Below are positions 51,248 to 59,699 of a stretch of DNA of 64,000 nucleotides, in pieces (within the stretch, counting starts at the first letter, position 1; each line of letters opens with the position of its first letter). The DNA comes from an uncultured Prevotellaceae bacterium (lineage in GTDB: Bacteria; Bacteroidota; Bacteroidia; Bacteroidales; Bacteroidaceae). The stretch covers positions 62,001 through 126,000 of the forward strand of contig ONDS01000017.1 of assembly GCA_900316685.1 (NCBI GenBank), given 5' to 3'. The position numbers and the translations under genes were made by a program. Below the pieces are notes generated by a model. The model was not told where the DNA came from and did not search any database. It was given only the letters and a program-made list of their open reading frames with translations.

Positions 51248-51600
51248 ACAAAGCCTGTCCTTCAAGGGTGGGTGGGTCGAATTATTGTGGAAAAGGGACC
51301 AATAAGCCGTTTGTAGGGCTGGTTCCGAAAGGACGTTTTCGAACGCAGTCTTCTATCATCTTCAACTTCGCAACTTGAAACTTTATCAGAAGATTACGCA
51401 ACGAAAAGCGTCCACGTAGGGTGTATTATATCCTCTTGGCTGGGAGCGCTATCTGCTTCCCGCCTTTGTCAGTATAATACCCATGGCGTGGGCAGGCTTG
51501 CGTTGCTTATCTTGATAAAGGGGCAGCGAAGGCCTGGATGATGAGATAAGTGACAGAAAGTTTACTCCCACGTCTTTTCTTTTTCCGCTCTAACCTTTTT
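51248..51600 (+). ncRNA. Structured RNA: about 200-nt rod, 6S-like in shape
   Basis: From 51348 to 51554 the sequence folds on itself: GTC/GAC (51348, 51552), ATCATC/GATGAT (51355, 51537), TTCGC/GCGAA (51367, 51526), CTTTATC/GATAAAG (51381, 51514), AGAT/ATCT (51391, 51509), GCAACG/CGTTGC (51398, 51501), AAGC/GCTT (51406, 51496), CACG/CGTG (51413, 51487), GTATTATA/TATAATAC (51423, 51473) and a 10-pair apical stem GGCTGGGAGC/GCTTCCCGCC (51438, 51455). The 5' part adds small hairpins (TTATTG/CAATAA; CGTT-TTCG-AACG at 51333-51344). The nested single axis with internal loops resembles 6S RNA, but I could not confirm identity. It may be a separate RNA or the leader of the LRR mRNA; a T-rich stretch follows at 51574-51601. 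Confidence 0.65.
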
Positions 51601-51649
51601 TATTAATGCCGAGGCAGGGAGAGCGACAGGCGTTTATAAATCAAATAAC

Positions 51650-54493
51650 ATGAAACAACTAAGACAAACCCTCTTGATTACGGCACTGCTTAGTTTACTG
51701 AGCTTGGATAGCTACGCGTATGATGCCTGTGTGAATGGTATCTATTACGATTTTGATGGTGATAATGCGATTGTGACGCGTAATTCAAATCAAAAGTATT
51801 CAGGGAATGTTGTTATTCCTCCATCTGTCAAATACTTTGGTAAAACCTATGTAGTTTCTGAAATTGGAAGCAGTGCCTTTGGATCATGTAATAATCTAAC
51901 TTCAATAACTATTCCAAATACGATAAATAAAATTGGTTGGAGTGCTTTTATAGGGTGCACAAGTTTGAAGGACTTGACCATTCCTGGCAGCGTTATTTCT
52001 ATCGATAGTCAAGTTTTCTATGGTTGTTCAGGTCTAACCACTGTGACTATTTCAGAGGGAGTAACGTGCATTGGCTCTAAAATGTTCTATAATTGCTCTG
52101 GTCTAAAGAGTGTGACCATCCCTTCGAGTGTAACGAGCATCGGTTCTTCAGCGTTCTATGGTTGCTCCAGCCTGACAAAGGTAATAGTTCCAGACATTAC
52201 CGCTTGGTGTGGCATCAATTTTGAAGGTTCTTCTAATCCATTAAGTTATGCTAAACACCTTTATAGTGATGTGAACACAGAGGTCGTAGATTTGGTAATC
52301 CCCTCGAGTGTTACGAGCATCGGCTCTTCTGCGTTCTATGGTTGCTCCAGCCTGAGGAGTGTGACCATCCCTGAGGGTGTTACGAGCATCGGCTCTTCTG
52401 CGTTCCATAGTTGCTCTGGCCTGACGAGTGTGACCATCCCTGAGGGCGTTACGAGCATCGGCTCTTCTGCGTTCTCTGGCTGCTCTGGCCTAAAGAGCGC
52501 GACCATCCCCTTTAGTGTAACAAATATTGGCGAGCGTACATTCTATAGTTGCTCTAGTCTTACGAGCGTGACCATCCCTGAGGGCGTGACGAGCATCGGC
52601 TCTGAGACGTTCTATGGCTGCTCCAGCCTAACGAGTGTGACCATCCCTGCTGGTGTGACGGACATCGGCTCTTCTGCGTTCTATAGTTGCTCCGGTCTGG
52701 CGAGCGTTGACATCCCCGCAAGCGTGACGAGTATCGGCAGTTTAGCATTCTTTGGCTGCTCCGGACTTACGAGCGTTGACATACCCACAAATGTGACGAG
52801 TATCGGCCGTTTAGCATTCTCTGGCTGCTCCGGACTTACGAGCGTTGACATACCCTCAAGTGTGACGAGAATCGAAGAGTCTACGTTCTCTGGCTGTTCC
52901 AGCCTGACGGGCGTGACCATTCCCTCAAGTGTAACTTACGTCGGTGTTGGGGCGTTCTATAACTGCAATAGCCTGACGAGCGTAAAAGTCTCTGTAGTTG
53001 ATATTGCTTCATTCTGCAACAACCGATTGATGTGGAATTTGATAAAATATAACGATATAGAAGCACCAGTGACTCTTGTTAATGTCGAGGGCAATGAAAT
53101 TACCGATTATATTGTCCCGGAGGGTGTGACGAGAATCGGCTCTTCTGCGTTTATGGGTTGCTCTGGCCTGAAGAGCGTGACGATTCCTGATGGTGTGACG
53201 ATTATTGGCTTTGAAGCGTTTTCTGGCTGCTCTGGCTTGACGAGCATAACCATCCCTTCTAGTGTTTATGAAGTCGGAGATAATGTTTTTAGTGGCTGTA
53301 TCAAACTTTCTTCAATAACACTTCCAGATAATATTTCGAAAATGACGGCTCAATCCTTTATTAAAGCAAATCAAAATCAATTTACTTTATATGTAAGTGG
53401 GTTATGCTTGACAATGATTAAACTGTGGGAATATGGTTATAATAAAATATATCAGTCGGGGACTGAGAAAAATCTATTTGGACCTTCCGTTGTTGCTTTC
53501 AGTTCAACATCTTTCACTTTAACTCTTTTCCAAGCGGAGAACTTAGTTTATACGTACAACGATAAAGAATTGAAAAATGAAGTTGAAATCTTTACTGGAC
53601 TTGAACCAAATAGACGACAGGATCCTGTTATAAAAGTTAGGTTGAATCAAGGTGGTACTTATTGGTCAACTAATGTGCAACTATCTTGCTCCACCCTTCC
53701 TCTCACCCTCACCACCTTGCAGCCGAAGGTCATTTCCTCGGGCAATGTGATTGTGGCAGCGGAGTCGAATATCGATGATGCGGAGAAGAACGTGGGATTC
53801 GAGTGGCGTCGTACGGACTGGGGCGATGATTTCGCGTCCAACTCCGGCACGGCCTATCTCTATGAAGGAATGATGGAGGGGTATATCCGCAACCTGAATA
53901 CGGAGAAACTGTGGAAGTACCGCCCGTACTACTTGTCCGATAACGGTAATTATTATTACGGCGAGTGGGTAGGGCTTGACCCGACCAACACCTCGTATTT
54001 CGAACCTACCGTGCATACTTATGCCAACATCACCGTGGAAGGAAACAATGCATCGATAGAGGGACTGACCTTGCCCGGCAGCGACGGCGTGACATCACAG
54101 GGCTTCCAATATTGGGAGTCGACATCGGGTGCCAACGAGGCAATGTATGCGCCCGCCCATGCACCTGCCATCCCCGGTAATGCGAAGACCGTGGAGGTGA
54201 GTGGTCAAGTGATGGAGGTGACACTTACAGGGCTTGACTATGGCACCACCTACAACTATGTGGCCTTCGTGAAGACCACGAGTGGCGAGACGTTCTACGG
54301 CGAGGTGCGTTCGTTCACCACCGAGCCTGGTGCAACGGGCATCTATGAGATAACAGACGGCGGCTCTTCCGCCGCCGGAGTCCATGAGGTGGCACGTTAC
54401 AACCTCAATGGTCAACCCATCGATACGCCGGAACGTGGTATCAACATCATCCGCTATTCCGATGGTTCCACCCGCAAGGTCGTGGTGAAGTGA
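51650..54493 (+). CDS. Large BspA-like LRR_5 surface protein
   Basis: 947 residues. Signal peptide 1-23. Residues about 60-600 contain some twenty BspA/TpLRR units (SVTSIGSSAFYGCSSLTSVTI type), many almost identical at DNA level. About 600-690 is a linker, 690-910 a beta-rich region of fibronectin/fimbrillin-like strands, and the C-terminus a tail ARYNLNGQPIDTPERGINII, then RYSDGSTRKVVVK, akin to tails of other secreted proteins here. Near 53690 base composition changes sharply from AT-rich to GC-rich inside the gene. Likely an adhesin. The 5' leader is unusually long and structured. Confidence 0.88.
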   Translation: MKQLRQTLLITALLSLLSLDSYAYDACVNGIYYDFDGDNAIVTRNSNQKYSGNVVIPPSVKYFGKTYVVSEIGSSAFGSCNNLTSITIPNTINKIGWSAFIGCTSLKDLTIPGSVISIDSQVFYGCSGLTTVTISEGVTCIGSKMFYNCSGLKSVTIPSSVTSIGSSAFYGCSSLTKVIVPDITAWCGINFEGSSNPLSYAKHLYSDVNTEVVDLVIPSSVTSIGSSAFYGCSSLRSVTIPEGVTSIGSSAFHSCSGLTSVTIPEGVTSIGSSAFSGCSGLKSATIPFSVTNIGERTFYSCSSLTSVTIPEGVTSIGSETFYGCSSLTSVTIPAGVTDIGSSAFYSCSGLASVDIPASVTSIGSLAFFGCSGLTSVDIPTNVTSIGRLAFSGCSGLTSVDIPSSVTRIEESTFSGCSSLTGVTIPSSVTYVGVGAFYNCNSLTSVKVSVVDIASFCNNRLMWNLIKYNDIEAPVTLVNVEGNEITDYIVPEGVTRIGSSAFMGCSGLKSVTIPDGVTIIGFEAFSGCSGLTSITIPSSVYEVGDNVFSGCIKLSSITLPDNISKMTAQSFIKANQNQFTLYVSGLCLTMIKLWEYGYNKIYQSGTEKNLFGPSVVAFSSTSFTLTLFQAENLVYTYNDKELKNEVEIFTGLEPNRRQDPVIKVRLNQGGTYWSTNVQLSCSTLPLTLTTLQPKVISSGNVIVAAESNIDDAEKNVGFEWRRTDWGDDFASNSGTAYLYEGMMEGYIRNLNTEKLWKYRPYYLSDNGNYYYGEWVGLDPTNTSYFEPTVHTYANITVEGNNASIEGLTLPGSDGVTSQGFQYWESTSGANEAMYAPAHAPAIPGNAKTVEVSGQVMEVTLTGLDYGTTYNYVAFVKTTSGETFYGEVRSFTTEPGATGIYEITDGGSSAAGVHEVARYNLNGQPIDTPERGINIIRYSDGSTRKVVVK

Positions 54494-54513
54494 TGGATAA
54501 AGCGGTAATATAA

Positions 54514-54549
54514 GACAAGGGGCGTGCCAATCCAGGCACGCCCCTTGTC
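54514..54549. terminator. Strong bidirectional terminator
   Basis: A perfect 15-bp stem, GACAAGGGGCGTGCC (54514-54528) with GGCACGCCCCTTGTC (54535-54549), 6-nt loop, placed between the convergent LRR and nadB genes. Confidence 0.85.
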
Positions 54550-54597
54550 TTCACTTATAATTATCCAATTATTTATTTGGAATAATCAAAGGCTTAT

Positions 54598-56190
54598 TTA
54601 TTTCTTCGCATCATACGCATGCACGGGATAGTCGATGGTGAAGTGCAGACCACGACATTCCTTGCGTTCGATGGCCCAGCGGGTGATGAGGTAGCCCACG
54701 TTGATCATATTGCGCAGTTCGCAGATGTCCTTGCTGGCTTTCACGCGCTTGAACAGGTTTTCCGTCTCCTCGTAAAGCATGTCAAGACGGTCCCAAGCGC
54801 GCTTCAAACGAAGGTCGGAGCGTACAATGCCCACATAGTTCGACATGATTTCGCCTACCTCCTTCACGCTCTGCGTGATGAGCACCTTCTCCTCGTTGGT
54901 CATCGTGCCCTCGTCGTTCCACTCCGGCACCTTTTCGTTGAAGTCGTAGAGATCGACATGCTCCAGGGAATGCTTGGCTGCCGCGTCGGCATAGACCACC
55001 GCCTCGATGAGCGAGTTAGACGCCAGACGGTTGCCGCCGTGCAGTCCTGTGCAGGAGCACTCGCCGATGGCGTAGAGCCTCTCGATGCTCGAACAGCCGT
55101 TGAGGTCGACCTTGATGCCGCCGCACATATAGTGGGCGGCAGGGCGCACGGGGATATAGTCGGTGGTGATGTCGATGCCCATCGTCTTGCATTTCTGGTA
55201 GATGTTGGGGAAGTGGTGGCGTGTCTCGTCGGCGTCCTTATGCGTCACGTCCAAGCACACATGGTCCAGACCGTGTATCTTCATCTCCTTGTCGATGGCG
55301 CGGGCCACGATGTCGCGCGGAGCCAACGACAGGCGTTCGTCGTATTTCTCCATGAACGACTCGCCGTTGGGCAGTCGCAGGATGCCGCCATAACCGCGCA
55401 TGGCCTCGGTGATGAGGAAAGCGGGGTGCGTCTCGGTGGGGGAGTAGAGCACCGTGGGATGGAATTGCACAAACTCCATGTCGGCCACCGTACCTTTGGC
55501 GCGGTAGACCATGGCGATGCCGTCGCCCGTGGCGATGACGGGGTTGGAGGTGGTCTGGTAGACGGCGCCGCAACCTCCCGTGCACATCAGCGTCACCTTG
55601 CTCAAGTAGGTGTCCACCTTCTGGGTGTCGGGATTGAGCACATAGGCACCATAACAGTTGATATAAGGGGTGCGGCGCGTCACCCTGGCTCCTAAGTGGT
55701 GCTGGGTGATGATTTCCACCGCGAAGTGGTTCTCCTTGACGATGATGTCGGGACAGGCCCGCACTGCCGCCATCAGACCGCGCTGTATCTCGGCGCCGGT
55801 GTCGTCGGCGTGGTGGAGAATGCGGAACTCCGAGTGGCCGCCCTCACGGTGCAGGTCGAATTCGCCGGCATCGGTGCGGTCGAAGTTCACACCCCAGCGC
55901 ACCAACTCCTCAATCTGCTTGGGGGCGTTGCGCACCACCTGTTCTACGGCGGCTTTGTCGCTGATATAGTCGCCGGCAATCATGGTGTCTTCGATATGCT
56001 TGTCGAAATTGTCCACCTTCAGGTTGGTCACACTGGCCACACCGCCCTGGGCGAATGAGGTGTTGGCCTCGTCTAGCGATGTCTTGCAAATCATGCACAC
56101 CTTGCCTTTCTTGGCACGGGCTATTTTCAGCGCGTAACTCATCCCGGCCACTCCGGCACCGATGATGAGGAAGTCGTATTTGTAAATCAT
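54598..56190 (-). CDS. nadB: L-aspartate oxidase
   Basis: 530 residues from the ATG at 56190, which gives the expected N-terminus YDFLIIGAGVAGMSYALKIA (FAD-binding GxGxxG). Further motifs: SFAQGGVA, HREGGHSEFRILHHAD, and the active-site region PRDIVARAID plus HYMCGGIKVD and CTGLHGGNRLASNSLIEA. Oxidises L-Asp to iminoaspartate for NAD synthesis. nadA and nadC are not adjacent, so the gene stands alone here. Minus-strand TACTTTTG at 56226-56219 is its -7 box. Confidence 0.95.
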   Translation of the reverse strand: MIYKYDFLIIGAGVAGMSYALKIARAKKGKVCMICKTSLDEANTSFAQGGVASVTNLKVDNFDKHIEDTMIAGDYISDKAAVEQVVRNAPKQIEELVRWGVNFDRTDAGEFDLHREGGHSEFRILHHADDTGAEIQRGLMAAVRACPDIIVKENHFAVEIITQHHLGARVTRRTPYINCYGAYVLNPDTQKVDTYLSKVTLMCTGGCGAVYQTTSNPVIATGDGIAMVYRAKGTVADMEFVQFHPTVLYSPTETHPAFLITEAMRGYGGILRLPNGESFMEKYDERLSLAPRDIVARAIDKEMKIHGLDHVCLDVTHKDADETRHHFPNIYQKCKTMGIDITTDYIPVRPAAHYMCGGIKVDLNGCSSIERLYAIGECSCTGLHGGNRLASNSLIEAVVYADAAAKHSLEHVDLYDFNEKVPEWNDEGTMTNEEKVLITQSVKEVGEIMSNYVGIVRSDLRLKRAWDRLDMLYEETENLFKRVKASKDICELRNMINVGYLITRWAIERKECRGLHFTIDYPVHAYDAKK

Positions 56191-56282
56191 AAAAATGATG
56201 ATGAGGTTAGTATGATTGCAAAAGTAGTGATTTAATTCGGGATAGAATGAAAAACAAACCATGTTTTTTCGCTTTTACTTCG

Positions 56283-56371
56283 ATTTTTCGTAATTTTGGA
56301 TAAATTACTTCATCTTGGCATGAAAAATGAACACGTTCATTTTGTCCTGCACTCGATTTTTCGTAATTTTG
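56283..56371 (+). repeat. Second locus of the promoter/palindrome module
   Basis: Inverted relative to the 4421-4545 copy. Contains CGATTTTTCGTAATTTTG twice (near 56281 and 56354) and between them the perfect palindrome AAAATGAAC-AC-GTTCATTTT (56324-56343). Confidence 0.75.
56341..56371 (+). promoter_or_regulatory. Promoter of the PH-like/PBP4 operon with palindrome over the -33 box
   Basis: TTTG at 56341-56344 (the last bases of the palindrome), 19-bp spacer, TAATTTTG at 56364-56371. Same architecture as the CHAT promoter at 4452-4421. Confidence 0.65.
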
Positions 56372-56385
56372 CCGAAAAATCTGCT

Positions 56386-56826
56386 TTGGATAGAACATTT
56401 CATTCACGGATAACCATTCCAGCCCTTCTCACGGTGGTCGTCTTGGCTGCCATGGGCTTTTTCCTCTTGTGGCAGCGGACGGGGGTGGCTCCTTTCCTCG
56501 GCCTCGCTCTCTTCGCCCTCTGCGCCGCAGAGGTGGAACGGCTGATACACTCGGAATTTGTCGTCACCGACGATGGGAGGTTGGTGGTGCGACGTGGACG
56601 ATTGTCGAAAGAAAAGGTCGTGCCACTGACCGACATCACCGAACTGAAGGAACTGAAGATGCTCTGGGGAATGGGCAGTTATATCCTGGTGCGCTACGGG
56701 GTGAACCGTTACATTACCTTGCAACCCGCCAACGCCCATTCGCTCTACCTGACCATACGCGCCCAGTTGGACCAAATGGCAGAAAATCATAACCGACAAA
56801 CCGAACAAAACAACAACGAGATATGA
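56386..56826 (+). CDS. PH-like (bPH) membrane protein
   Basis: 146 residues if translation starts at the TTG at 56386, the first in-frame start after the promoter at 56341-56371; an ATG-started frame from 56296 or 56320 would run through the repeat module and is less likely. Two adjacent membrane segments (TIPALLTVVVLAAMGFFLLW; GLALFALCAAEVERLI) precede a PH-like domain (VTDDGRLVVRRGRLSKEKVVPLTDI, YILVRYGVNRYITLQP). Function unknown; similar in layout to the PH protein at 5169. The stop overlaps the dacB start (ATGA). Confidence 0.6.
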   Translation: MDRTFHSRITIPALLTVVVLAAMGFFLLWQRTGVAPFLGLALFALCAAEVERLIHSEFVVTDDGRLVVRRGRLSKEKVVPLTDITELKELKMLWGMGSYILVRYGVNRYITLQPANAHSLYLTIRAQLDQMAENHNRQTEQNNNEI

Positions 56827-58076
56827 AAACCTTCAAATTCATAATGTCTTTGGCTTTGGCTTCGGCCATGGCGTTACCAGTATCGGCGCAACTCACCGAG
56901 GAGGAACTCGACCGTTATGCCGCCGATACCATCTATACGCCTGCCTCGCAGGAATATTCCTCGCTCTCCGGTTCGGCATGGGCTGAACAGATACGTGCCC
57001 ACCTGGGTGACATGCTGCAAAGCGAACTGCTCAGGTACTCGCAACTCGGACTGATGGTCTACGACCTGACCGACCAAACGGTGGTGTTCCGACACAACGA
57101 ACGGCAGCGCATGCGTCCCGCCTCGACCATGAAGTTGGTGAGTGCCATCACCGCGCTCGATGTGCTGGGGGGCAACTACCGCTTCCGTACCTCGCTCTTC
57201 CGCACTGGCGATATCAGCGAGGGGGTGCTACGGGGCAACCTCTACTGCATGGGCAGCATGGACCCCACGTTCAGCGTGGAAGACCTGGATGCCTTCGCCG
57301 AGGCCGTCAGACGTGAGGGCATCACCCGCATCGAAGGCGGTGTGGTGGCCGATAAAGGGATGTACGGCGGCGACAAATGGGGCGAGGGATGGTGCTGGGA
57401 TGATGACAACCCCACGCTCTCGGCATTGCTCGTAGATAGGAAGGACAACTTCGCCGAGCGGTTGGTGCAGCTGTTGCGACAGAAGGGTGTCACCGTCATC
57501 GGTGGGGTTGACGCAGGGCGCACTCCGCAGGGGGTGACCGTGGTGGCCGAACATCTCACTTCCATCGACACGGTGCTCAAACGGATGATGAAGAACAGCG
57601 ACAACCTCTATGCCGAGGCCGTGTTCTACCAAGTGGCTGCCGGCGAGGGCAAACCGGCCACCGCCAAGAAGGGTGCCACCGCCGTGAAACGGCTCATCTC
57701 ACGTCTCGGACTGCCCACGGGTATGTATGTGGTGGCTGACGGCAGCGGACTGTCGCTATATAATTATGTAACACCCGAACTGATGATACGCCTGTTGAGG
57801 CATGCCTACGACTCGCGCGACATCTACGACCATCTCTATCCCTCGCTACCCATCGCTGCTGTCGACGGCACACTGAAAAACCGTATGCAGGGCACGCGTG
57901 CCGCCGGTAACGTGCATGCCAAGACGGGCACGGTGACCAGCGTGAGTGCCCTGGCGGGATATTGCACCGCCGCCAATGGGCATAAGATATGCTTTTCTAT
58001 CGTCAACCAAGGCATACTGAAAGCCTCCGACGGACGGGAGTTCCAGAACCGAATCTGTGAATTGCTATGCAAGTAA
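56823..58076 (+). CDS. dacB: D-alanyl-D-alanine carboxypeptidase/endopeptidase (PBP4)
   Basis: 417 residues. Signal peptide to about residue 22 (PVSAQ). Class C penicillin-binding protein motifs: SxxK as STMK (Ser101-Lys104), SxN in KNSDNLYAE, and KTG in HAKTGTVTSVSALAGYC. Trims or cleaves peptidoglycan cross-links in the periplasm. Shorter than E. coli PBP4 (about 480), mainly through a reduced insert between the first two motifs. Translationally coupled to the PH-like gene upstream, 18 nt from the mscS-like gene downstream. Confidence 0.92.
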   Translation: MKTFKFIMSLALASAMALPVSAQLTEEELDRYAADTIYTPASQEYSSLSGSAWAEQIRAHLGDMLQSELLRYSQLGLMVYDLTDQTVVFRHNERQRMRPASTMKLVSAITALDVLGGNYRFRTSLFRTGDISEGVLRGNLYCMGSMDPTFSVEDLDAFAEAVRREGITRIEGGVVADKGMYGGDKWGEGWCWDDDNPTLSALLVDRKDNFAERLVQLLRQKGVTVIGGVDAGRTPQGVTVVAEHLTSIDTVLKRMMKNSDNLYAEAVFYQVAAGEGKPATAKKGATAVKRLISRLGLPTGMYVVADGSGLSLYNYVTPELMIRLLRHAYDSRDIYDHLYPSLPIAAVDGTLKNRMQGTRAAGNVHAKTGTVTSVSALAGYCTAANGHKICFSIVNQGILKASDGREFQNRICELLCK

Positions 58077-58094
58077 ACGAAACGTGTTAAGTAA

Positions 58095-59261
58095 ATGGAG
58101 CGCATCAAATTATATGTAGAAGACCTTATCGGCTTCATGGGACTGGAGGGCGACGCACTCACCATGGTGAGGCTGTTGCTCATGGTGCTCGTGGCGGTAG
58201 TCCTGGCATGGTTGGCGTATGCGTTCTTCCATCGGCTGGTCATGCCCGGAGTGCTGCGCCTGCTGAAGAAGACGGATGCCAAGTGGGATGATGTGCTCTT
58301 CAACCGCCGGGTGCTTACCTCGGCCTGTCAGATAGTGCCGGCCATCGTGATATGGCAACTACTGCCTTTGGTGTTCTATGAATTTCCCGTGGTGCGCGAA
58401 CTGCTCGCCCGTCTCACAGCCATCTATATCACCGTGATGAGCGTGCGCACGGTGGTGGCCTTCATCAATGCCTTCAAGGACCTGGAGGACGGTCGCCGCA
58501 CCTCGGCGCAGCAGTATTTCCAGTCGTTCATGGGCGTGCTGAAGATCATCATCATCTGCATAGCGGTTATCGTCGTCGTGTCTATCATCATCAACCGCAA
58601 TCCGCTGGCCATCATCGCCGGACTGGGTGCCACCTCGGCGGTGCTCATGCTCGTGTTCCAGGATACCATACAAGGACTGGTGGCGGGTGTGCGGCTCACC
58701 AGCAACGACATGCTCCACATCGGCGACTGGATAACCGTGCCCAAGGCGGGTGCCAACGGCATCGTCACCGACATGTCGCTCACCACGGTCAAGATACGCA
58801 ACTTCGACAATACCATCATCACGGTGTCGCCCAAGACCTTGGTCGACGACTCGTTCCAGAATTGGATAGGCATGCAGCAGAGCGGCGGCCGGCGGGTGAG
58901 CCGGAAACTGTATGTCGACTTCAAGAGCGTGGCATTTATCGACGATCGACTGCGCGGCGAATTGGTGGAAAAGGGCTTCTTCACCGCAAAAGAGGTGGAG
59001 GGCGACAGGGTGAACCTCACTCTCTTTTGCCAGTATATGGAACGCTATATCGCCAAGCGACCCGAGGTGAACGACCAGATGTTGCTCATGGTGAGACAGT
59101 TCGAGGCCACCAACACCGGACTGCCCATCGAGTTCTATTTCTTCCTCAAAGAGAAGGAATGGAAGACCTACGAGCACCAACTCTCCGACATACTCAATGT
59201 CATCTATGCCACGATGCCTGTGTTCCATCTGAAGATTTACCAACAATATCCCGAACAATGA
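58095..59261 (+). CDS. MscS-family mechanosensitive channel
   Basis: 388 residues. Five or so membrane segments; the pore helix region (AIIAGLGATSAVLMLVFQDTIQGLVAG) has the Gly/Ala packing of MscS TM3, followed by the beta domain (DMLHIGDWITVPKAGANGIVTDMSLTTVKIRNFDNTIITV split) and a C-terminal alpha/beta cage. Longer than E. coli MscS (286), resembling YbdG/YnaI relatives. Releases solutes on membrane tension. The stop overlaps the next gene (ATGA). Confidence 0.92.
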   Translation: MERIKLYVEDLIGFMGLEGDALTMVRLLLMVLVAVVLAWLAYAFFHRLVMPGVLRLLKKTDAKWDDVLFNRRVLTSACQIVPAIVIWQLLPLVFYEFPVVRELLARLTAIYITVMSVRTVVAFINAFKDLEDGRRTSAQQYFQSFMGVLKIIIICIAVIVVVSIIINRNPLAIIAGLGATSAVLMLVFQDTIQGLVAGVRLTSNDMLHIGDWITVPKAGANGIVTDMSLTTVKIRNFDNTIITVSPKTLVDDSFQNWIGMQQSGGRRVSRKLYVDFKSVAFIDDRLRGELVEKGFFTAKEVEGDRVNLTLFCQYMERYIAKRPEVNDQMLLMVRQFEATNTGLPIEFYFFLKEKEWKTYEHQLSDILNVIYATMPVFHLKIYQQYPEQ

Positions 59262-59518
59262 AACTCAAAGACGACGATTTCTGGAAACCCCTCATCGCTC
59301 CCATCGAGGTGATTGAGGGCAAGGAACCCATCCTGCAAGTGACCTACGACGAGGAGGGCGACTGGATGGCTTTTGGCGAAAGCGACAGCGACGATTGCGA
59401 CTGTCTGTCGCTCGAAGAGGCGATAGCCCTGGATGCTTCGCTCACCTCGCTACCCGACCTGCAGCGGGGGCAGTCGGCGTGGCGTGAGACAGTGGGCGAT
59501 GAGTGGCAGGTGGAGTGA
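59258..59518 (+). CDS. Small acidic protein of unknown function
   Basis: 86 residues starting in the mscS-like stop codon (ATGA), hence co-translated. Sequence opens KLKDDDFWKPLIAPIEVIEGKEPILQV split, then DEEGDWMAFG and a Asp/Ser/Cys run (ESDSDDCDCLSLEEAIALD). Soluble, very acidic. I do not recognise the family; resembles DUF2185-type immunity-like or regulatory small proteins only loosely. Confidence 0.65.
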   Translation: MKLKDDDFWKPLIAPIEVIEGKEPILQVTYDEEGDWMAFGESDSDDCDCLSLEEAIALDASLTSLPDLQRGQSAWRETVGDEWQVE

Positions 59519-59620
59519 CGTTTTGGCAAACCCACTTGGCAATTGCCGCCTTTTCGATAGTCAAACTATGGGTATCAGCTCTTTTCGTTGCAAAAAGGCG
59601 TGAAAAAAGGAGATGATAAT

Positions 59621-59651
59621 TTTGTATGTCAAAAGAAAATCAGTAACTTTG
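59621..59651 (+). promoter_or_regulatory. Promoter of the aldolase gene
   Basis: TTTG at 59621-59624, 19-bp spacer, TAACTTTG at 59644-59651, start codon 48 nt downstream. Confidence 0.75.
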
Positions 59652-59699
59652 CAAACGTCTAAGAAGACGACTCTTTAAACATGTTAACAAAATAAAACT

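Noticed and set aside
51248-51600. tmRNA or RNase P RNA
   Set aside because: No tRNA-like end, no tag-peptide frame, and none of the conserved RNase P core motifs were seen.
54619-55695. 358-codon plus-strand frame
   Set aside because: Opposite nadB, whose FAD and active-site motifs are complete; no domain in the antisense frame.
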